NCBI RefSeq assembly: GCF_000284595.1
Contig: NC_017671.1
Span: 1,087,001 to 1,151,000, forward strand
Direction: 5' to 3'
From: Stenotrophomonas maltophilia D457
Lineage (GTDB): Bacteria > Pseudomonadota > Gammaproteobacteria > Xanthomonadales > Xanthomonadaceae
Length of the DNA: 64,000 nt
Shown: in pieces, positions 34,001 through 43,289 of the stretch
Layout: each line of letters opens with the position of its first letter
Position numbering within the stretch: the stretch's first letter is position 1
Translations under genes and position numbers: made by a program
Notes under the pieces: generated by a model
The model's database searches: none
Seen by the model: the letters and a program-made list of their open reading frames with translations, nothing else
Told to the model about the DNA's origin: nothing

Positions 34001-34864
34001 GTGGAACGGTCGGCGAGTGGTTGGATCAATGGCTTCATCGGTGTGGTGATCTTCGCCGGCTCATTGCCGGCCACCCGCCTGGCGGTGCTGCAGCTGGATG
34101 CCGGGTTCGTCACCGCCGCACGCGCCACCATCGCCGCGGTGCTCGGTCTGGGGCTGCTGCTTCTGCTGCGCCAGCCATGGCCGCGGCGCGGCGACCTGCC
34201 GGGGCTGGTGGTGGTCAGCCTCGGCGTTGTGGTCGGCTTCCCGCTGCTGACCGCGCTCGCGCTGCGTCACGCGTCGTCGGCGCACGCCATCGTGTTCCTT
34301 GGCCTGCTGCCGTTGAGTACAGCGGTGTTCGGCGTGCTGCGCGGTGGCGATCGGCCGCGCCCGGCGTTCTGGCTGTTCTCGTTGCTGGGCAGTGCCTGCG
34401 TGGTCGGCTATGCCGCGCGCAACGGAATCGAAGCCTCGTTGCAGGCCGACCTGCTGATGCTGGCGGCGATCGTGGTGTGCGGGCTGGGCTACGCGGAAGG
34501 TGGTCGGCTCGCCCGTCATCTGGGCGGCTGGCAGGTGATCAGCTGGGCACTGCTGCTGGCGTTGCCGGTGATGCTGCCGCTGACGGTGCTGATGCGCCCG
34601 GCCTCGTTCACCGCGGTCGGTGCCTCGGCGTGGTGGGCACTGGGCTACGTGGCAGTGTTCAGCATGCTGATCGGCTTCCTGTTCTGGTACCGCGGGCTGG
34701 CCCAGGGCGGCATCGCTGCCGTCGGCCAGCTGCAGCTGCGGCAGCCGTTCTTCGGCCTGGCCCTGGCCGCGCTGCTGCTGCACGAGTCGGTCAGCCTCAG
34801 CATGGTGCTGGTGACCGTGGTCGCGGTGATCTGCGTCGCCGGCGCGCGCCGCTTCAGCCGCTAG
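34001..34864 (+). CDS. EamA/DMT family transporter
   Basis: A 287-residue protein with ten predicted helices in two EamA repeats (first around FIGVVIFAGSLPATRLAVL, second around ALGYVAVFSMLIGFLFWYRGLA). DMT proteins of this type export amino acids or small metabolites. The GTG at 34001 is chosen because AGGAG stands at 33989-33993; upstream in-frame starts have no such site. It is probably controlled by the divergent MocR regulator. Confidence 0.88.
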   Translation: MERSASGWINGFIGVVIFAGSLPATRLAVLQLDAGFVTAARATIAAVLGLGLLLLLRQPWPRRGDLPGLVVVSLGVVVGFPLLTALALRHASSAHAIVFLGLLPLSTAVFGVLRGGDRPRPAFWLFSLLGSACVVGYAARNGIEASLQADLLMLAAIVVCGLGYAEGGRLARHLGGWQVISWALLLALPVMLPLTVLMRPASFTAVGASAWWALGYVAVFSMLIGFLFWYRGLAQGGIAAVGQLQLRQPFFGLALAALLLHESVSLSMVLVTVVAVICVAGARRFSR

Positions 34865-34866
34865 GA

Positions 34867-34942
34867 AAAAGGGGACGGAGGGGATTAAGTCGTTTCAGGC
34901 ACAGCAGGACCAATTACGACTTAATCCCCTCCGTCCCCTTTT
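34867..34942. repeat. Long inverted repeat (GGGGACGGAGGGGATTA family), copy 1
   Basis: Arms of about 26 bases (AAAGGGGACGGAGGGGATTA and its complement) flank a 21-base loop. It follows the EamA stop and would act as a terminator for both convergent genes. The right arm is also coding: it supplies the last eight residues (KGTEGIKS) and stop of the LysR gene. A second copy is at 43290-43355. Confidence 0.9.
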
Positions 34943-35837
34943 CCGGGGTGCTGCGGAAAAGGTGCGCAACGGCGTAGTCGATGAACACCCGCAGGCGTGC
35001 ACTGGGATGGCGCCCGCCGGGCCACAGCAGCGAGAACTGCCCCCGGTGCGTGGGCAGTGTGGGCAGCACCTGTTGCAGGCGGCCATCGGCCAGCGCGTCA
35101 GCGGCGAGGAAGTCAGGCATCCAGGCCAGGCCCATGCATCCGATCGCAGCGGCCAGCACGGCTTCCATGTTGTTGCAGGTCATCGCCGTGGGAAGGCGCG
35201 CCCCGGCGTCACCTTCGATGCCGGGCAGCTGCCACGGATGCAGCTTTCCGGTGGTGGGGTAACGGAAGCGCAGCGCGGTATGCATGCGCAGGTCGCCCAC
35301 ATCGCCGGGCGTTCCATGCATCTGCAGATAGCCCGGCGCCGCACAGAGGATGAAACGAAAACCCCCCAGCCGCCGTGCGGTCAGGCTGGAATCGGCCAGT
35401 TCGCCACTGCGTATCACTGCATCCAGGCCTTCGCTGACCACATCGACGATGCGGTCGTTGAAGTCCAGTTCCAGCTGCACCTGCGGATAGCGTTGCTGGA
35501 AGCCGGGCAGCACCGGCAGCAGGAAGCGGTAGCCGATGGTGGGCAGGCCGATGCGCAGCAGCCCGCTGGGGGCGTGCTGTCGCTGCGCCAAGTCCGCCTG
35601 TGCTTCGGAAAGCTCGTCCAGTGCACGCCGGCAGCGCTGCAGCAGCAGTTCGCCTTCGTCGGTGAGATGCACGCGGCGGGTGGTGCGCTGGAACAGGCGC
35701 GTGCCGAGTTCCTGTTCAAGCCGGGCGATGCGCTTGCCGACGGCCGAGGCTGACAGGCCGAGTACGCGGGCGGCACCGACAGTGCTGCCGGCCTCCGCGG
35801 TGCGGACGAAGGCGAGCAGGGCGGAGATGGAGTCCAT
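34914..35837 (-). CDS. LysR family transcriptional regulator
   Basis: A 307-residue LTTR. The N-terminal helix-turn-helix (AGSTVGAARVLGLSASAVGKRIARLEQELGTRLF) is followed by the effector domain. It is divergent from a 14-helix MFS pump, which it likely controls. The last eight residues are encoded by the flanking inverted repeat, so the natural C-terminus was replaced or extended when the repeat arrived. The start at 35837 (MDSISALLAFVR) fits the family. Confidence 0.9.
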   Translation of the reverse strand: MDSISALLAFVRTAEAGSTVGAARVLGLSASAVGKRIARLEQELGTRLFQRTTRRVHLTDEGELLLQRCRRALDELSEAQADLAQRQHAPSGLLRIGLPTIGYRFLLPVLPGFQQRYPQVQLELDFNDRIVDVVSEGLDAVIRSGELADSSLTARRLGGFRFILCAAPGYLQMHGTPGDVGDLRMHTALRFRYPTTGKLHPWQLPGIEGDAGARLPTAMTCNNMEAVLAAAIGCMGLAWMPDFLAADALADGRLQQVLPTLPTHRGQFSLLWPGGRHPSARLRVFIDYAVAHLFRSTPEKGTEGIKS

Positions 35838-35931
35838 GCTTGGATGATTGCGGAACATCTCGCCGCAATCAACGTCCACCGAGCCTGTTTTTCTGGAATA
35901 GCGGCCTGTCCATCATCAATGCCCCTGATGG

Positions 35932-37461
35932 ATGGAGGCCCGCATGGCCCCGGATTCGATGCTCCCTGTACCTGTCCGCGCGCAGCAGCGCTGGGCGCTG
36001 CTTGCGGTCTGCCTGGCCGCGCTGGCGTTGCCGTTGTCCTTCTCTGCCGGTGCAGTCGCGGTGCCGGCGCTGGCCCGTTCCGCGGCGGCATCGCCCACCG
36101 CGCTGGCCTGGGTGACCAACGCCTTCATGCTCACCTTCGGCAGTCTGTTGCTCGCTGCGGGCGGCTTGGCCGATCGATATGGCCGTCGGCGGCTGTTCCT
36201 GCTGGGCACGGCGGGCTTCACCACCGCCACCGCCGCCGTCTGCCTTGCTCGCACGCTGCTATGGCTGGATCTGGCGCGCGGGTTGCAGGGCGTTGCCGCG
36301 GCGGCGGCGCTGGCATCCGGCACGGCGCTGCTGGCACAGGCCTGGCAGGGGCCGGCGCGTGCCCGTGTCTTCGCCCTGCTGGGCACCACGTTCGGCATGG
36401 GGCTGGCGTTGGGGCCCTTGCTCGCGGGCCTGCTGCTGCAGACATTGGGATGGCGCAGCGTGTTCGCCGCGGGCGGTGTGCTCACGTTGGTGGCCTTCGG
36501 CCTGGGGGCACGCGCGTTGCCTGAAAGTCATGGCGAGCGCCGACCACTGGATATCGGCGGCATGCTGAGTTTCAGCCTGACGCTGGCGACGTTGACCCTG
36601 GCGCTGCTGTGGCTGGGCGAGTTCGGCCTGCATGCCGCGCGCGTGCGGCTGGCGCTGCTGGTGACGCTGCTGTTGGGCGGGGTGTTCGTCTTCATCGAAC
36701 GGCGGCACCCCTCACCGTTGCTGGACCTCTCACTGTTCTCGCAACCGGCGTTCCTCGGTGTCCAGCTGCTGCCGGTGGCGACCTGCTTCGGCTACGTGGT
36801 GCTGCTGGTCGCGTTACCTCTGCAACTGCTGGGCGTGCATGGCCAGAGCGCGACGCTGGTGGGACTGCAGATGCTGGCGCTGTCCGCGCCGATGCTGGTC
36901 CTGCCGATGCTGGCCGCGCGTTGGGCGGAGCGCGTGGGAAGTGCGCGGTTGTGCACGCTGGGTCTGCTGGTGTGTGCCGCCGGCCTGTACCTGTTGTCGC
37001 GGCAGGCGTCGCACCCGTCGCCCTTGCAGTGGGTGCCGCTGCTGATGCTGGTCGGCGCAGGCACGGCTTTGCCGTGGGGGCTGATGGATGGACTGTCGGT
37101 GAGCGTGGTACCGGTGCAACGTGCCGGCATGGCCGCAGGCATATTCGGAACCGTGCGGGTGGCCGGCGAAGGCATCGCGTTGGCCGCAGTCACTGCCTTG
37201 CTTGCGCTGCTGATCGGCCATCAGCTGCAGGGCGCGTCGCCGGCACCGCTGGTGCGTGCCGGTGCCTATCTGGCCACGGGGGCGCGGGAACAGGCGCAGG
37301 CACTGCTACCGACGATGAGCCGCATGCAGCTGCAGCACGCCAGTAGTGAGGCGCTGGCGACACTGCTGCGTGTACTGGCGCTGCTGACCGCCGCCTGTGC
37401 CGCCGTGTTGCGCCTGTTGCTGCGGAAACGCACAGGTGCCTTGGTCGGGGACATGGTGTAG
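35932..37461 (+). CDS. MFS efflux transporter, DHA2 (14-helix) type
   Basis: A 509-residue drug:H+ antiporter-like protein. Motif A (GGLADRYGRRRLFLLG), the GLQGVAAAAALASGTALL segment and motif C (GTTFGMGLALGPLLAGLL) are clear. About 14 helices place it with QacA/EmrB-type pumps. Starts at 35932 and 35944 are both possible. It is divergent from the LysR gene across 94 bases. Confidence 0.9.
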   Translation: MEARMAPDSMLPVPVRAQQRWALLAVCLAALALPLSFSAGAVAVPALARSAAASPTALAWVTNAFMLTFGSLLLAAGGLADRYGRRRLFLLGTAGFTTATAAVCLARTLLWLDLARGLQGVAAAAALASGTALLAQAWQGPARARVFALLGTTFGMGLALGPLLAGLLLQTLGWRSVFAAGGVLTLVAFGLGARALPESHGERRPLDIGGMLSFSLTLATLTLALLWLGEFGLHAARVRLALLVTLLLGGVFVFIERRHPSPLLDLSLFSQPAFLGVQLLPVATCFGYVVLLVALPLQLLGVHGQSATLVGLQMLALSAPMLVLPMLAARWAERVGSARLCTLGLLVCAAGLYLLSRQASHPSPLQWVPLLMLVGAGTALPWGLMDGLSVSVVPVQRAGMAAGIFGTVRVAGEGIALAAVTALLALLIGHQLQGASPAPLVRAGAYLATGAREQAQALLPTMSRMQLQHASSEALATLLRVLALLTAACAAVLRLLLRKRTGALVGDMV

Positions 37462-37569
37462 CAGGCTCATCGCCGCCTCCGCCGTCATCCCGCTGTCGTG
37501 TCCCGCTCACGCCGCCTATGCCCACCCGGGCCTAGTGTTGATCGTCCCCGTCCCCCACGGAGACCCGCC

Positions 37570-37743
37570 ATGTGGCTGCTCGACCATCTCTGGCCCAGCC
37601 GTCGACCCCTTCCTCCCCCGGTCGAGGACGCGCCACAGGCACCGTCACGCCGGCCCTGGCTGAAACGCCCGGCGCGGGCCGGGCGCAGCGGCATGGCGCC
37701 CTGGCAGAAGGTGGCCACGCCACCGCGGCGCACGCGCCACTAG
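37570..37743 (+). CDS. Small Arg/Pro-rich hypothetical protein
   Basis: A 57-residue frame, MWLLDHLWPSRRPLPPP onward, rich in Arg, Pro and Trp, with GGAGA at 37559-37563 seven bases before the ATG. There is no recognised domain. Its stop codon interlocks with the stop of the convergent GFA gene (CTAG). The good ribosome binding site supports it, but composition alone would not. Confidence 0.45.
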   Translation: MWLLDHLWPSRRPLPPPVEDAPQAPSRRPWLKRPARAGRSGMAPWQKVATPPRRTRH

Positions 37744-38144
37744 CCGGTGCGGTCTGATGGGTGGTTGACCCCGTCGCTGACCGGGATCACCCCAAGCGCG
37801 AACGGGTCGATGCCCTCCAGGCAGGCCACGTTGTAGCCGTACTGGTCGGGGTTGGAGCGGCGCCGGTGATGGGTGTAGATGCCGCACACCCCGCAGAAGT
37901 AGTGCTCGGCCACATGGGTGTTGAACTGGTACTTCTGCAGGTGATGCTGCCCGCGCACCACCTGCAGGCCCTGGCGGGGGACGCTGGCGGCGATGGCACC
38001 CCGGCGTCGGCACATCGAGCAGTCGCAGCGGCGCGGGTCGACGATGCCGTCCGGGAGGTCCAGCAACAGCTCGACCGTGCCGCAGTGGCAGGTGGCGCGG
38101 TGCTGGGGTTGGACCGGAACGCCGGCCACGGAAGTGATGCCCAT
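37740..38144 (-). CDS. GFA family zinc-binding protein
   Basis: A 134-residue protein with the Mss4-like fold. Zinc ligands are visible as CHCG (Cys19/Cys21), CDCSMC (from Cys40) and FCGVCG, the set seen in glutathione-dependent formaldehyde-activating (GFA) enzymes and their relatives. Members without the Gfa operon context are often of unknown activity, so a formaldehyde role is not assumed. Confidence 0.9.
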   Translation of the reverse strand: MGITSVAGVPVQPQHRATCHCGTVELLLDLPDGIVDPRRCDCSMCRRRGAIAASVPRQGLQVVRGQHHLQKYQFNTHVAEHYFCGVCGIYTHHRRRSNPDQYGYNVACLEGIDPFALGVIPVSDGVNHPSDRTG

Positions 38145-38249
38145 CGTTGCTCCTGTGAGGTGAACCTGGCCGCATGGACCGCCGCAGACGGTGCGCCGCG
38201 GTCCCTGAACGGGCCGTAGATGCCACGGTGAACCCGCTTGTGGCTAACT

Positions 38250-39290
38250 ATGCGGCTTCGGGACCGCGACAGGATGCCAGTGAGAGCCGCAGGACGTTGG
38301 ATGACAGGAAGTGCCATGGCGCTGGCAGCGTTGTGGGTGACCGGGCTGCTGGCCTATCAGATGCCGGGGCCGGGCTGGCTGGCCAATGGCATTGCGGTGC
38401 TGTGGCTGCTGGTTGCGCTGTGGGCGTCGTGGCAGGTCGCGCGTGGCCGTGGCCATCGTCGCCTGGGCATGGCGTTCGGCGCGTCGCTGGCGCTGGCCGG
38501 CCTGTGGTGGCTGCTGCTCACCCCGCGCCAGGACCGCGTCTGGGCCGATGACGTGGCCCAGCGCCTGCACGTGGTGTCCTTCGACGGGCGCCACGTGGTG
38601 CTCGACAACGTGCGTGATTTCACCTGGCGCAGCGAGACCGACTACGACGCGCACTGGGTGCGCCGCGCGTACGACCTGGACCAACTCCGCTCGGCCGATC
38701 TGGTGCTGTCGTACTGGATGGGCCCGGCGATCGCCCACACCCTGATCTCGTTCGGTTTCGAGGATGGGCGCCACGTGGTGTTCTCGCTGGAGATCCGCAA
38801 GGAACGCGGCGAATCGTTCTCGGCGCTGGGCGGCTTCTTCCGCAAATTCGAGATGACCCTGGTGGCCGCGGAGGAGACCGACATCATCCGCACCCGCACC
38901 AACGCGCGTGGCGAGGATGTCTACCTGTACCGCCTGCACGGCATGGACCAGGCGCAACTGAAGCAACTGTTCGCCGCGTACATCGCGCAGGCGCGCGAAC
39001 TGGATGCGAAGCCGGGCTTCTACAACACGCTCACCAGCAACTGCACCACCATCGTCTTCGATCTGGCCCGCCACATCGCGCCGCGCCTGCCGCTGGACTA
39101 CCGCCTGCTGCTGTCCGGCTACCTGGCCGAATACGCACAGGAGGTCGGCGCGCTCACGCCGGGCGTGCCTTATGCCGAACTGCATGACAAGGGCCGCATC
39201 ACCCAGCGTGCGCTGGACCTGGGCAGCGGCGACCACTTCTCCACCGTGATCCGCCAGGGCGTGCCCGGCACCGAGCAGGACCCGCAGTAA
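38250..39290 (+). CDS. DUF4105 domain-containing membrane protein
   Basis: A 346-residue protein with two or three N-terminal membrane helices (ALWVTGLLAYQMPGPGWLAN, GIAVLWLLVALWASWQVA, MAFGASLALAGLWWLLL) and a periplasmic DUF4105 domain. The latter contains a conserved His (AIAHTLISFGF) and Cys (TLTSNCTTIVFDL), suggesting a papain-like (NlpC/P60-related) hydrolase. Several in-frame starts are possible (38238, 38250, 38274, 38313). Its TAA overlaps the ATG of the next gene by one base, so the two are coupled. Confidence 0.82.
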   Translation: MRLRDRDRMPVRAAGRWMTGSAMALAALWVTGLLAYQMPGPGWLANGIAVLWLLVALWASWQVARGRGHRRLGMAFGASLALAGLWWLLLTPRQDRVWADDVAQRLHVVSFDGRHVVLDNVRDFTWRSETDYDAHWVRRAYDLDQLRSADLVLSYWMGPAIAHTLISFGFEDGRHVVFSLEIRKERGESFSALGGFFRKFEMTLVAAEETDIIRTRTNARGEDVYLYRLHGMDQAQLKQLFAAYIAQARELDAKPGFYNTLTSNCTTIVFDLARHIAPRLPLDYRLLLSGYLAEYAQEVGALTPGVPYAELHDKGRITQRALDLGSGDHFSTVIRQGVPGTEQDPQ

Positions 39291-41311
39291 TGACCCGACT
39301 CTTCCTGATCCGCTGGCAGCGCGCGCTGCCGGTGTTGTTCGCCGCCTTCCTGCTGCTGGGCAGCAGCGGCTGCGCGATGGTGACTGTCAAGCAGGTGAAG
39401 TCCAGCGATTCGCTGGTGAACAAGCGCGCCGATGTGCTCAACACCGGCAAGCTCAGCCCGGCCGCGCGCGAGACGCTCAGCGCGGCGGGCCTGGATGAGT
39501 CGCAGTGCGAGAAGGACTTCCTGGTCTGCCGCAGCACGTTGTTGATGACCGATGACCTCAACGTCGAGCAGCGGCTGTCGGCGTTGTCCGAACTGTGGGT
39601 GAAGGCCGCGCTGGCGCTGACGCCGAAGAAGACCGCCGCCGGCGATCCGCCGATGAGCGACGCGGCGCTGGATGCCTGGCTGGAAGCCGCGCGTTATGCC
39701 TATGCCTACCTGTTCTACAGCGGCCGCTCGCCGTCCGACCGCGCCTTCGAAGACCGGCAGACGCAGGTGCGCGACTACTACAACTACGCCGCCGAGAAGG
39801 CGGCGGTGGTGCTGTTCGTGCGCGCGCGTGCAGCGGCACTGGCCGGCGAGGACTATACGAAGCCGATCTCGGTCGGCAGCTGGTCGCTGGCCTCCAACTA
39901 CCAGCAGTTGAACCTGAAGAGCATTCCGGCGCAGCTGGTGCCGGCCGGCACGGTCAGCTTCGTCGGCCTGCGCAGCACCTATCGCCGCGATGGCTTCGGT
40001 GCCGAGCTGGTGATGGTGATGGACCCGCCCAAGCTGGTCGCGCCGGTGATCGCGGGCGATGGGCCGAAGGCGGAAACAGCGGCGGATGATGCTGACGACG
40101 AGCGCCGTGGCCGCCGCCATCGGCATGACGATTCGGTGCCGGAATTCAGCGAGATGTCCTCGATCAATGTCACCGCGCTGCTGCGTTTCGAAGGCAGCAG
40201 CCTGGAAGACGTGATGCGCACGCGCCGGGTTGAACTGGACGCCTATTCGCCGGAGGCCACTGAACGCATCACCCTGCACGGCGAACAGGTGCCGCTGGCC
40301 GGCAATTTCACCGCTGCCTACGGTCTGTGGCTGGCGCAGAGTGGCTTCGCCCGGCAGTCACTGCGCACACTGTTCGGCATGAGTGAGGGCATCGGCGAAC
40401 CGCACATCTACCTGATGCAGCCGTGGGACCCGAACCGCCGCATCATCTTCATGCTGCACGGCCTGGCCAGCAGCCCGGAAGCCTGGGTGAACCTGGCCAA
40501 CGAGATCATGGGCGACCCCGAGCTGCGCCAGCAGTTCCAGGTGTGGCAGGTCTACTACCCGACCAACGCGCCGATCGCGCTGAACCGCTACGAGATCGCC
40601 AACGCGTTCAATGACACGCTCAAGCACTTCGACCCCAACGGCAGCACACGCGCATCGAAGGACATGGTCTATATCGGTCACAGCATGGGCGGCGTGCTCG
40701 CGCGGCTGTTGGTGAGCGACTCGGGTGATGTGCTGTGGGATGACCTGCTGGCCAACTATGACCTGAAGGGCGAGCGGCTGAAGCGGGTGCAGGCCAAGCT
40801 GGGGCCACTGCTGCATTTCAAGGCGCAGCCGAACGTGGAACGCGCGATCTTCATCGCCGCGCCGCACCAGGGCACGGATATCGCCGGCAACAAGGTCGGG
40901 CGGCTGATCGGGCGCCTGGTACGCCTGCCGCTGACCATTCTCGGCAAGTTCGAGGACGTGTTCATGGCGCTGGCACAGGCCGAGCAGCAGGTCGACGGCA
41001 CCGCCAAGCCGAAGATTCCCAACAGCATCGACAACCTCAAGGCCAGCGATCCGTTCGTGAAGGCCGCCGCACAGCTGCCGATCGAAGCGGGCCTGAAGTA
41101 CCACTCGATCATCGCCCAGCGCAAGCCGGAGCTGCCGGTGGAGAAGTCCGATGACGGGCTGGTGCCGTACTGGAGCGCGCATCTGCCGGGCGCGCTGTCG
41201 GAGAAGGTGATCATTTCCGGCCACAGCGTGCAGGAGACCCCGCAGGCCGTGCTGGAAGTGCGCCGCATCCTGCATCGGGATATCGATGATGTGGGAGCCG
41301 GTACACGGTAA
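39290..41311 (+). CDS. Alpha/beta-hydrolase lipoprotein
   Basis: A 673-residue lipoprotein with lipobox GSSGC (Cys28). A long helical N-terminal half contains a charged insertion (ADDADDERRGRRHRHDDS). The C-terminal alpha/beta-hydrolase starts at RIIFMLHGLASSPEAW, with nucleophile Ser in YIGHSMGGVLARLL and a downstream Asp/His (SDDGLVPYW; ISGHSVQE). It resembles triacylglycerol lipase/PGAP1-like hydrolases. Overlap with the DUF4105 gene suggests joint envelope work, probably lipid or peptidoglycan remodelling. The substrate is unknown. Confidence 0.85.
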   Translation: MTRLFLIRWQRALPVLFAAFLLLGSSGCAMVTVKQVKSSDSLVNKRADVLNTGKLSPAARETLSAAGLDESQCEKDFLVCRSTLLMTDDLNVEQRLSALSELWVKAALALTPKKTAAGDPPMSDAALDAWLEAARYAYAYLFYSGRSPSDRAFEDRQTQVRDYYNYAAEKAAVVLFVRARAAALAGEDYTKPISVGSWSLASNYQQLNLKSIPAQLVPAGTVSFVGLRSTYRRDGFGAELVMVMDPPKLVAPVIAGDGPKAETAADDADDERRGRRHRHDDSVPEFSEMSSINVTALLRFEGSSLEDVMRTRRVELDAYSPEATERITLHGEQVPLAGNFTAAYGLWLAQSGFARQSLRTLFGMSEGIGEPHIYLMQPWDPNRRIIFMLHGLASSPEAWVNLANEIMGDPELRQQFQVWQVYYPTNAPIALNRYEIANAFNDTLKHFDPNGSTRASKDMVYIGHSMGGVLARLLVSDSGDVLWDDLLANYDLKGERLKRVQAKLGPLLHFKAQPNVERAIFIAAPHQGTDIAGNKVGRLIGRLVRLPLTILGKFEDVFMALAQAEQQVDGTAKPKIPNSIDNLKASDPFVKAAAQLPIEAGLKYHSIIAQRKPELPVEKSDDGLVPYWSAHLPGALSEKVIISGHSVQETPQAVLEVRRILHRDIDDVGAGTR

Positions 41312-41358
41312 TGCCGGCCTCTGGCCGTCGCCATCATGGGATTCCCGCGTGCGCGGAG

Positions 41359-41383
41359 GTTGCCGGCCAGCGGCCGGCACTAC
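41359..41383. repeat. GTAG-type REP element (inverted)
   Basis: GTTGCCGGCCAGCGGCCGGC followed by ACTAC. Identical copies stand at 52300, 63033 and, in the other orientation, 60228. Confidence 0.85.
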
Positions 41384-41398
41384 CGGAATCCGGCGGCG

Positions 41399-42769
41399 CT
41401 ACACCCGCCGCGCGATCACTGCGGCCAGCACCGCCAGACCGAAGGTGATGGCCAGGCACAGCAGGTAGCCGGTGTGCGGCGCGCTTTCCACGAACATGGC
41501 GAACAACGCGCCGGACACCGCCAGCGCGGTGGTCACCGACAACGCCTCGCTCAGCTGCAGCGCCGAGGTATTGGCACCCTGCTCATGCGGTGCTGACAGC
41601 GACAGGGTCAGCACCGACAGGCTGGCGTAGATCATGCCCATGCCGAAGCCGGTGACGGCCCAGCCGACCAGCGCGACCGGCAGCGGCATCGGGTTGAACA
41701 GCACCGACAGCGTTGCGGCGATGCCGAACGTCATCATCACCGTGCCAACGCGCAGCAGCTGCTGGCGTGACCAGCCACGCTGCTGGTGGCCCTGCAGCCA
41801 TGAACCGGCGAACCAGCCCAGCGCACCGAGGCTGAGCACGGCGCCTGCCCAGCTGGGCGAGAGCCCGCGTTCGCGCTGCAGCAGCAGGGGCAGATAGGCC
41901 TCGCAGGCGAAGAACGCCGCTGCAGCAATGCCGCGCAACGCGATCACGCTGGGCAGGCCGCGGCGCAGGATCAGGGTTCCGGCCGGCAGCAGCCGATGCA
42001 CGCAGAACAGCAGCGCCAGCATCGCCACGCCGATGCAGAGCAGGGCGGCCATGCCCTGTTGCTGGCCGCCGACGTAGAGCAGTAGTGCGGCCAGTGAGGC
42101 GCCAGAGGCCCAGCGCACCACGTTGCTGCGTTCGCCATCGTTGCAGACCGCAACGGGAGGTTGCATGCGCGCCAGTGCCGGGCGCAGCAGCAGTGCGGCC
42201 GGTATCGCCAGCAGTGGCACTGCCAGGAATACCCAGCGCCAGCCCAGGTGCTGCACCATCAGGCCACTCAACGCCGGGCCGACCATCGAGGGCACCACCC
42301 AGCCTGCGGAGAACGCCGCGAACACCTTCGGCCGCAGGTGTTCGGGGTAGCTGCGGCCGACCATCACGTACAGCGAGACCGAAATCGCGCCCGCGCCCAG
42401 GCCCTGCATCAGGCGCCCGGCCACCAGCATGCCCATGCGCGTCGCAAAGCCGGCCAGCAGCAGGCCCAGCACGAAGCAGCCCAGGCCGTACCAGAGTGGC
42501 CGCGCGGGGCCGTGGCGATCGGCCCAGCGCCCGGCCAGGGTCATGCCGATCACACTGGTGGCCAGGGTGCCGCCAAAGGCCAGCGCGTACAGGCGCAGTC
42601 CATCGAGTGCTTCGGCCACGGTGGGCATCGCGGCCGCGACGGCCAGTGCTTCGAAGGCGTGCAGCGCGACCAGTGCGACCATGCCGATGGTCGTGGCGCG
42701 GTAGCGCGCGGACAGGATCGAGCTGTCAGCCGGCAGGTGGGTGTCGGCGGGAGAGAGGGTCGGGGTCAT
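41399..42769 (-). CDS. mfsA: MFS efflux pump MfsA (redox-compound resistance)
   Basis: A 456-residue, 14-helix-like MFS protein with motif A (GRWADRHGPARPLWYG) and a motif-C-like SAGWVVPSMVGPALSGL. It is divergent from soxR across a perfect SoxR box. An S. maltophilia MFS pump called MfsA, induced through SoxR and giving paraquat resistance, has been described and fits this arrangement. The start at 42769 leaves the box in the intergenic gap. Confidence 0.87.
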   Translation of the reverse strand: MTPTLSPADTHLPADSSILSARYRATTIGMVALVALHAFEALAVAAAMPTVAEALDGLRLYALAFGGTLATSVIGMTLAGRWADRHGPARPLWYGLGCFVLGLLLAGFATRMGMLVAGRLMQGLGAGAISVSLYVMVGRSYPEHLRPKVFAAFSAGWVVPSMVGPALSGLMVQHLGWRWVFLAVPLLAIPAALLLRPALARMQPPVAVCNDGERSNVVRWASGASLAALLLYVGGQQQGMAALLCIGVAMLALLFCVHRLLPAGTLILRRGLPSVIALRGIAAAAFFACEAYLPLLLQRERGLSPSWAGAVLSLGALGWFAGSWLQGHQQRGWSRQQLLRVGTVMMTFGIAATLSVLFNPMPLPVALVGWAVTGFGMGMIYASLSVLTLSLSAPHEQGANTSALQLSEALSVTTALAVSGALFAMFVESAPHTGYLLCLAITFGLAVLAAVIARRV

Positions 42770-42824
42770 ACGGGTCAGGTGCAGGCCGCGCTTGTCAACG
42801 GGCGGCGAAGATAGCAGCATGCCA

Positions 42825-42842
42825 CCTCAACTGTAGTTGAGG
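42825..42842. promoter_or_regulatory. SoxR box
   Basis: CCTCAACTGTAGTTGAGG is an 18-bp palindrome (one central mismatch) matching the SoxR operator type CCTCAAGT...ACTTGAGG. It lies between mfsA and soxR, 7 bases before the soxR ATG, so SoxR probably controls mfsA and itself. Confidence 0.92.
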
Positions 42843-42849
42843 TCAAGCA

Positions 42850-43284
42850 ATGGCATCCCAGGAACTCAGCGTTGGCGAGGTCTCCCAGCGCAGTGGCGTG
42901 GCCGTTTCCGCACTGCATTTCTACGAGCGCAAGGGGCTGATCAGCAGCCTGCGCACCTCGGGCAACCAACGTCGTTACAGCCGGGACGTGCTGCGCCGGT
43001 TGGCGGTGATCCGCGTGGCGCAGCGGGTGGGCATGCCGCTGGAAGCAGTCGGCCGTGCCTTCGAAAGCCTGCCTGACGGACGCGCACCGACCAAAGCGGA
43101 TTGGGCCAGGCTGTCTGCGCGCTGGCGCAACGAGCTGGAAGAGCGCATCCACATGCTGCAGCTGCTGCGCGACGAACTGACCGGCTGCATCGGTTGTGGC
43201 TGCCTGTCGCTGCAGCATTGCCGCCTGGCCAATCCCGGCGACGTCCTCGGCGAACGCGGCGACGGCCCGATGCGCTGGGAGTGA
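42850..43284 (+). CDS. soxR: Redox-sensitive transcriptional activator SoxR
   Basis: A 144-residue MerR-family protein. The helix-turn-helix [23 protein letters not shown] is followed by a dimerisation helix and the [2Fe-2S] ligands Cys113, Cys116, Cys118, Cys124 ([12 protein letters not shown]). No soxS is adjacent, so SoxR likely acts directly on efflux genes such as the divergent mfsA. Confidence 0.97.
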   Translation: MASQELSVGEVSQRSGVAVSALHFYERKGLISSLRTSGNQRRYSRDVLRRLAVIRVAQRVGMPLEAVGRAFESLPDGRAPTKADWARLSARWRNELEERIHMLQLLRDELTGCIGCGCLSLQHCRLANPGDVLGERGDGPMRWE

Positions 43285-43289
43285 GCGAC

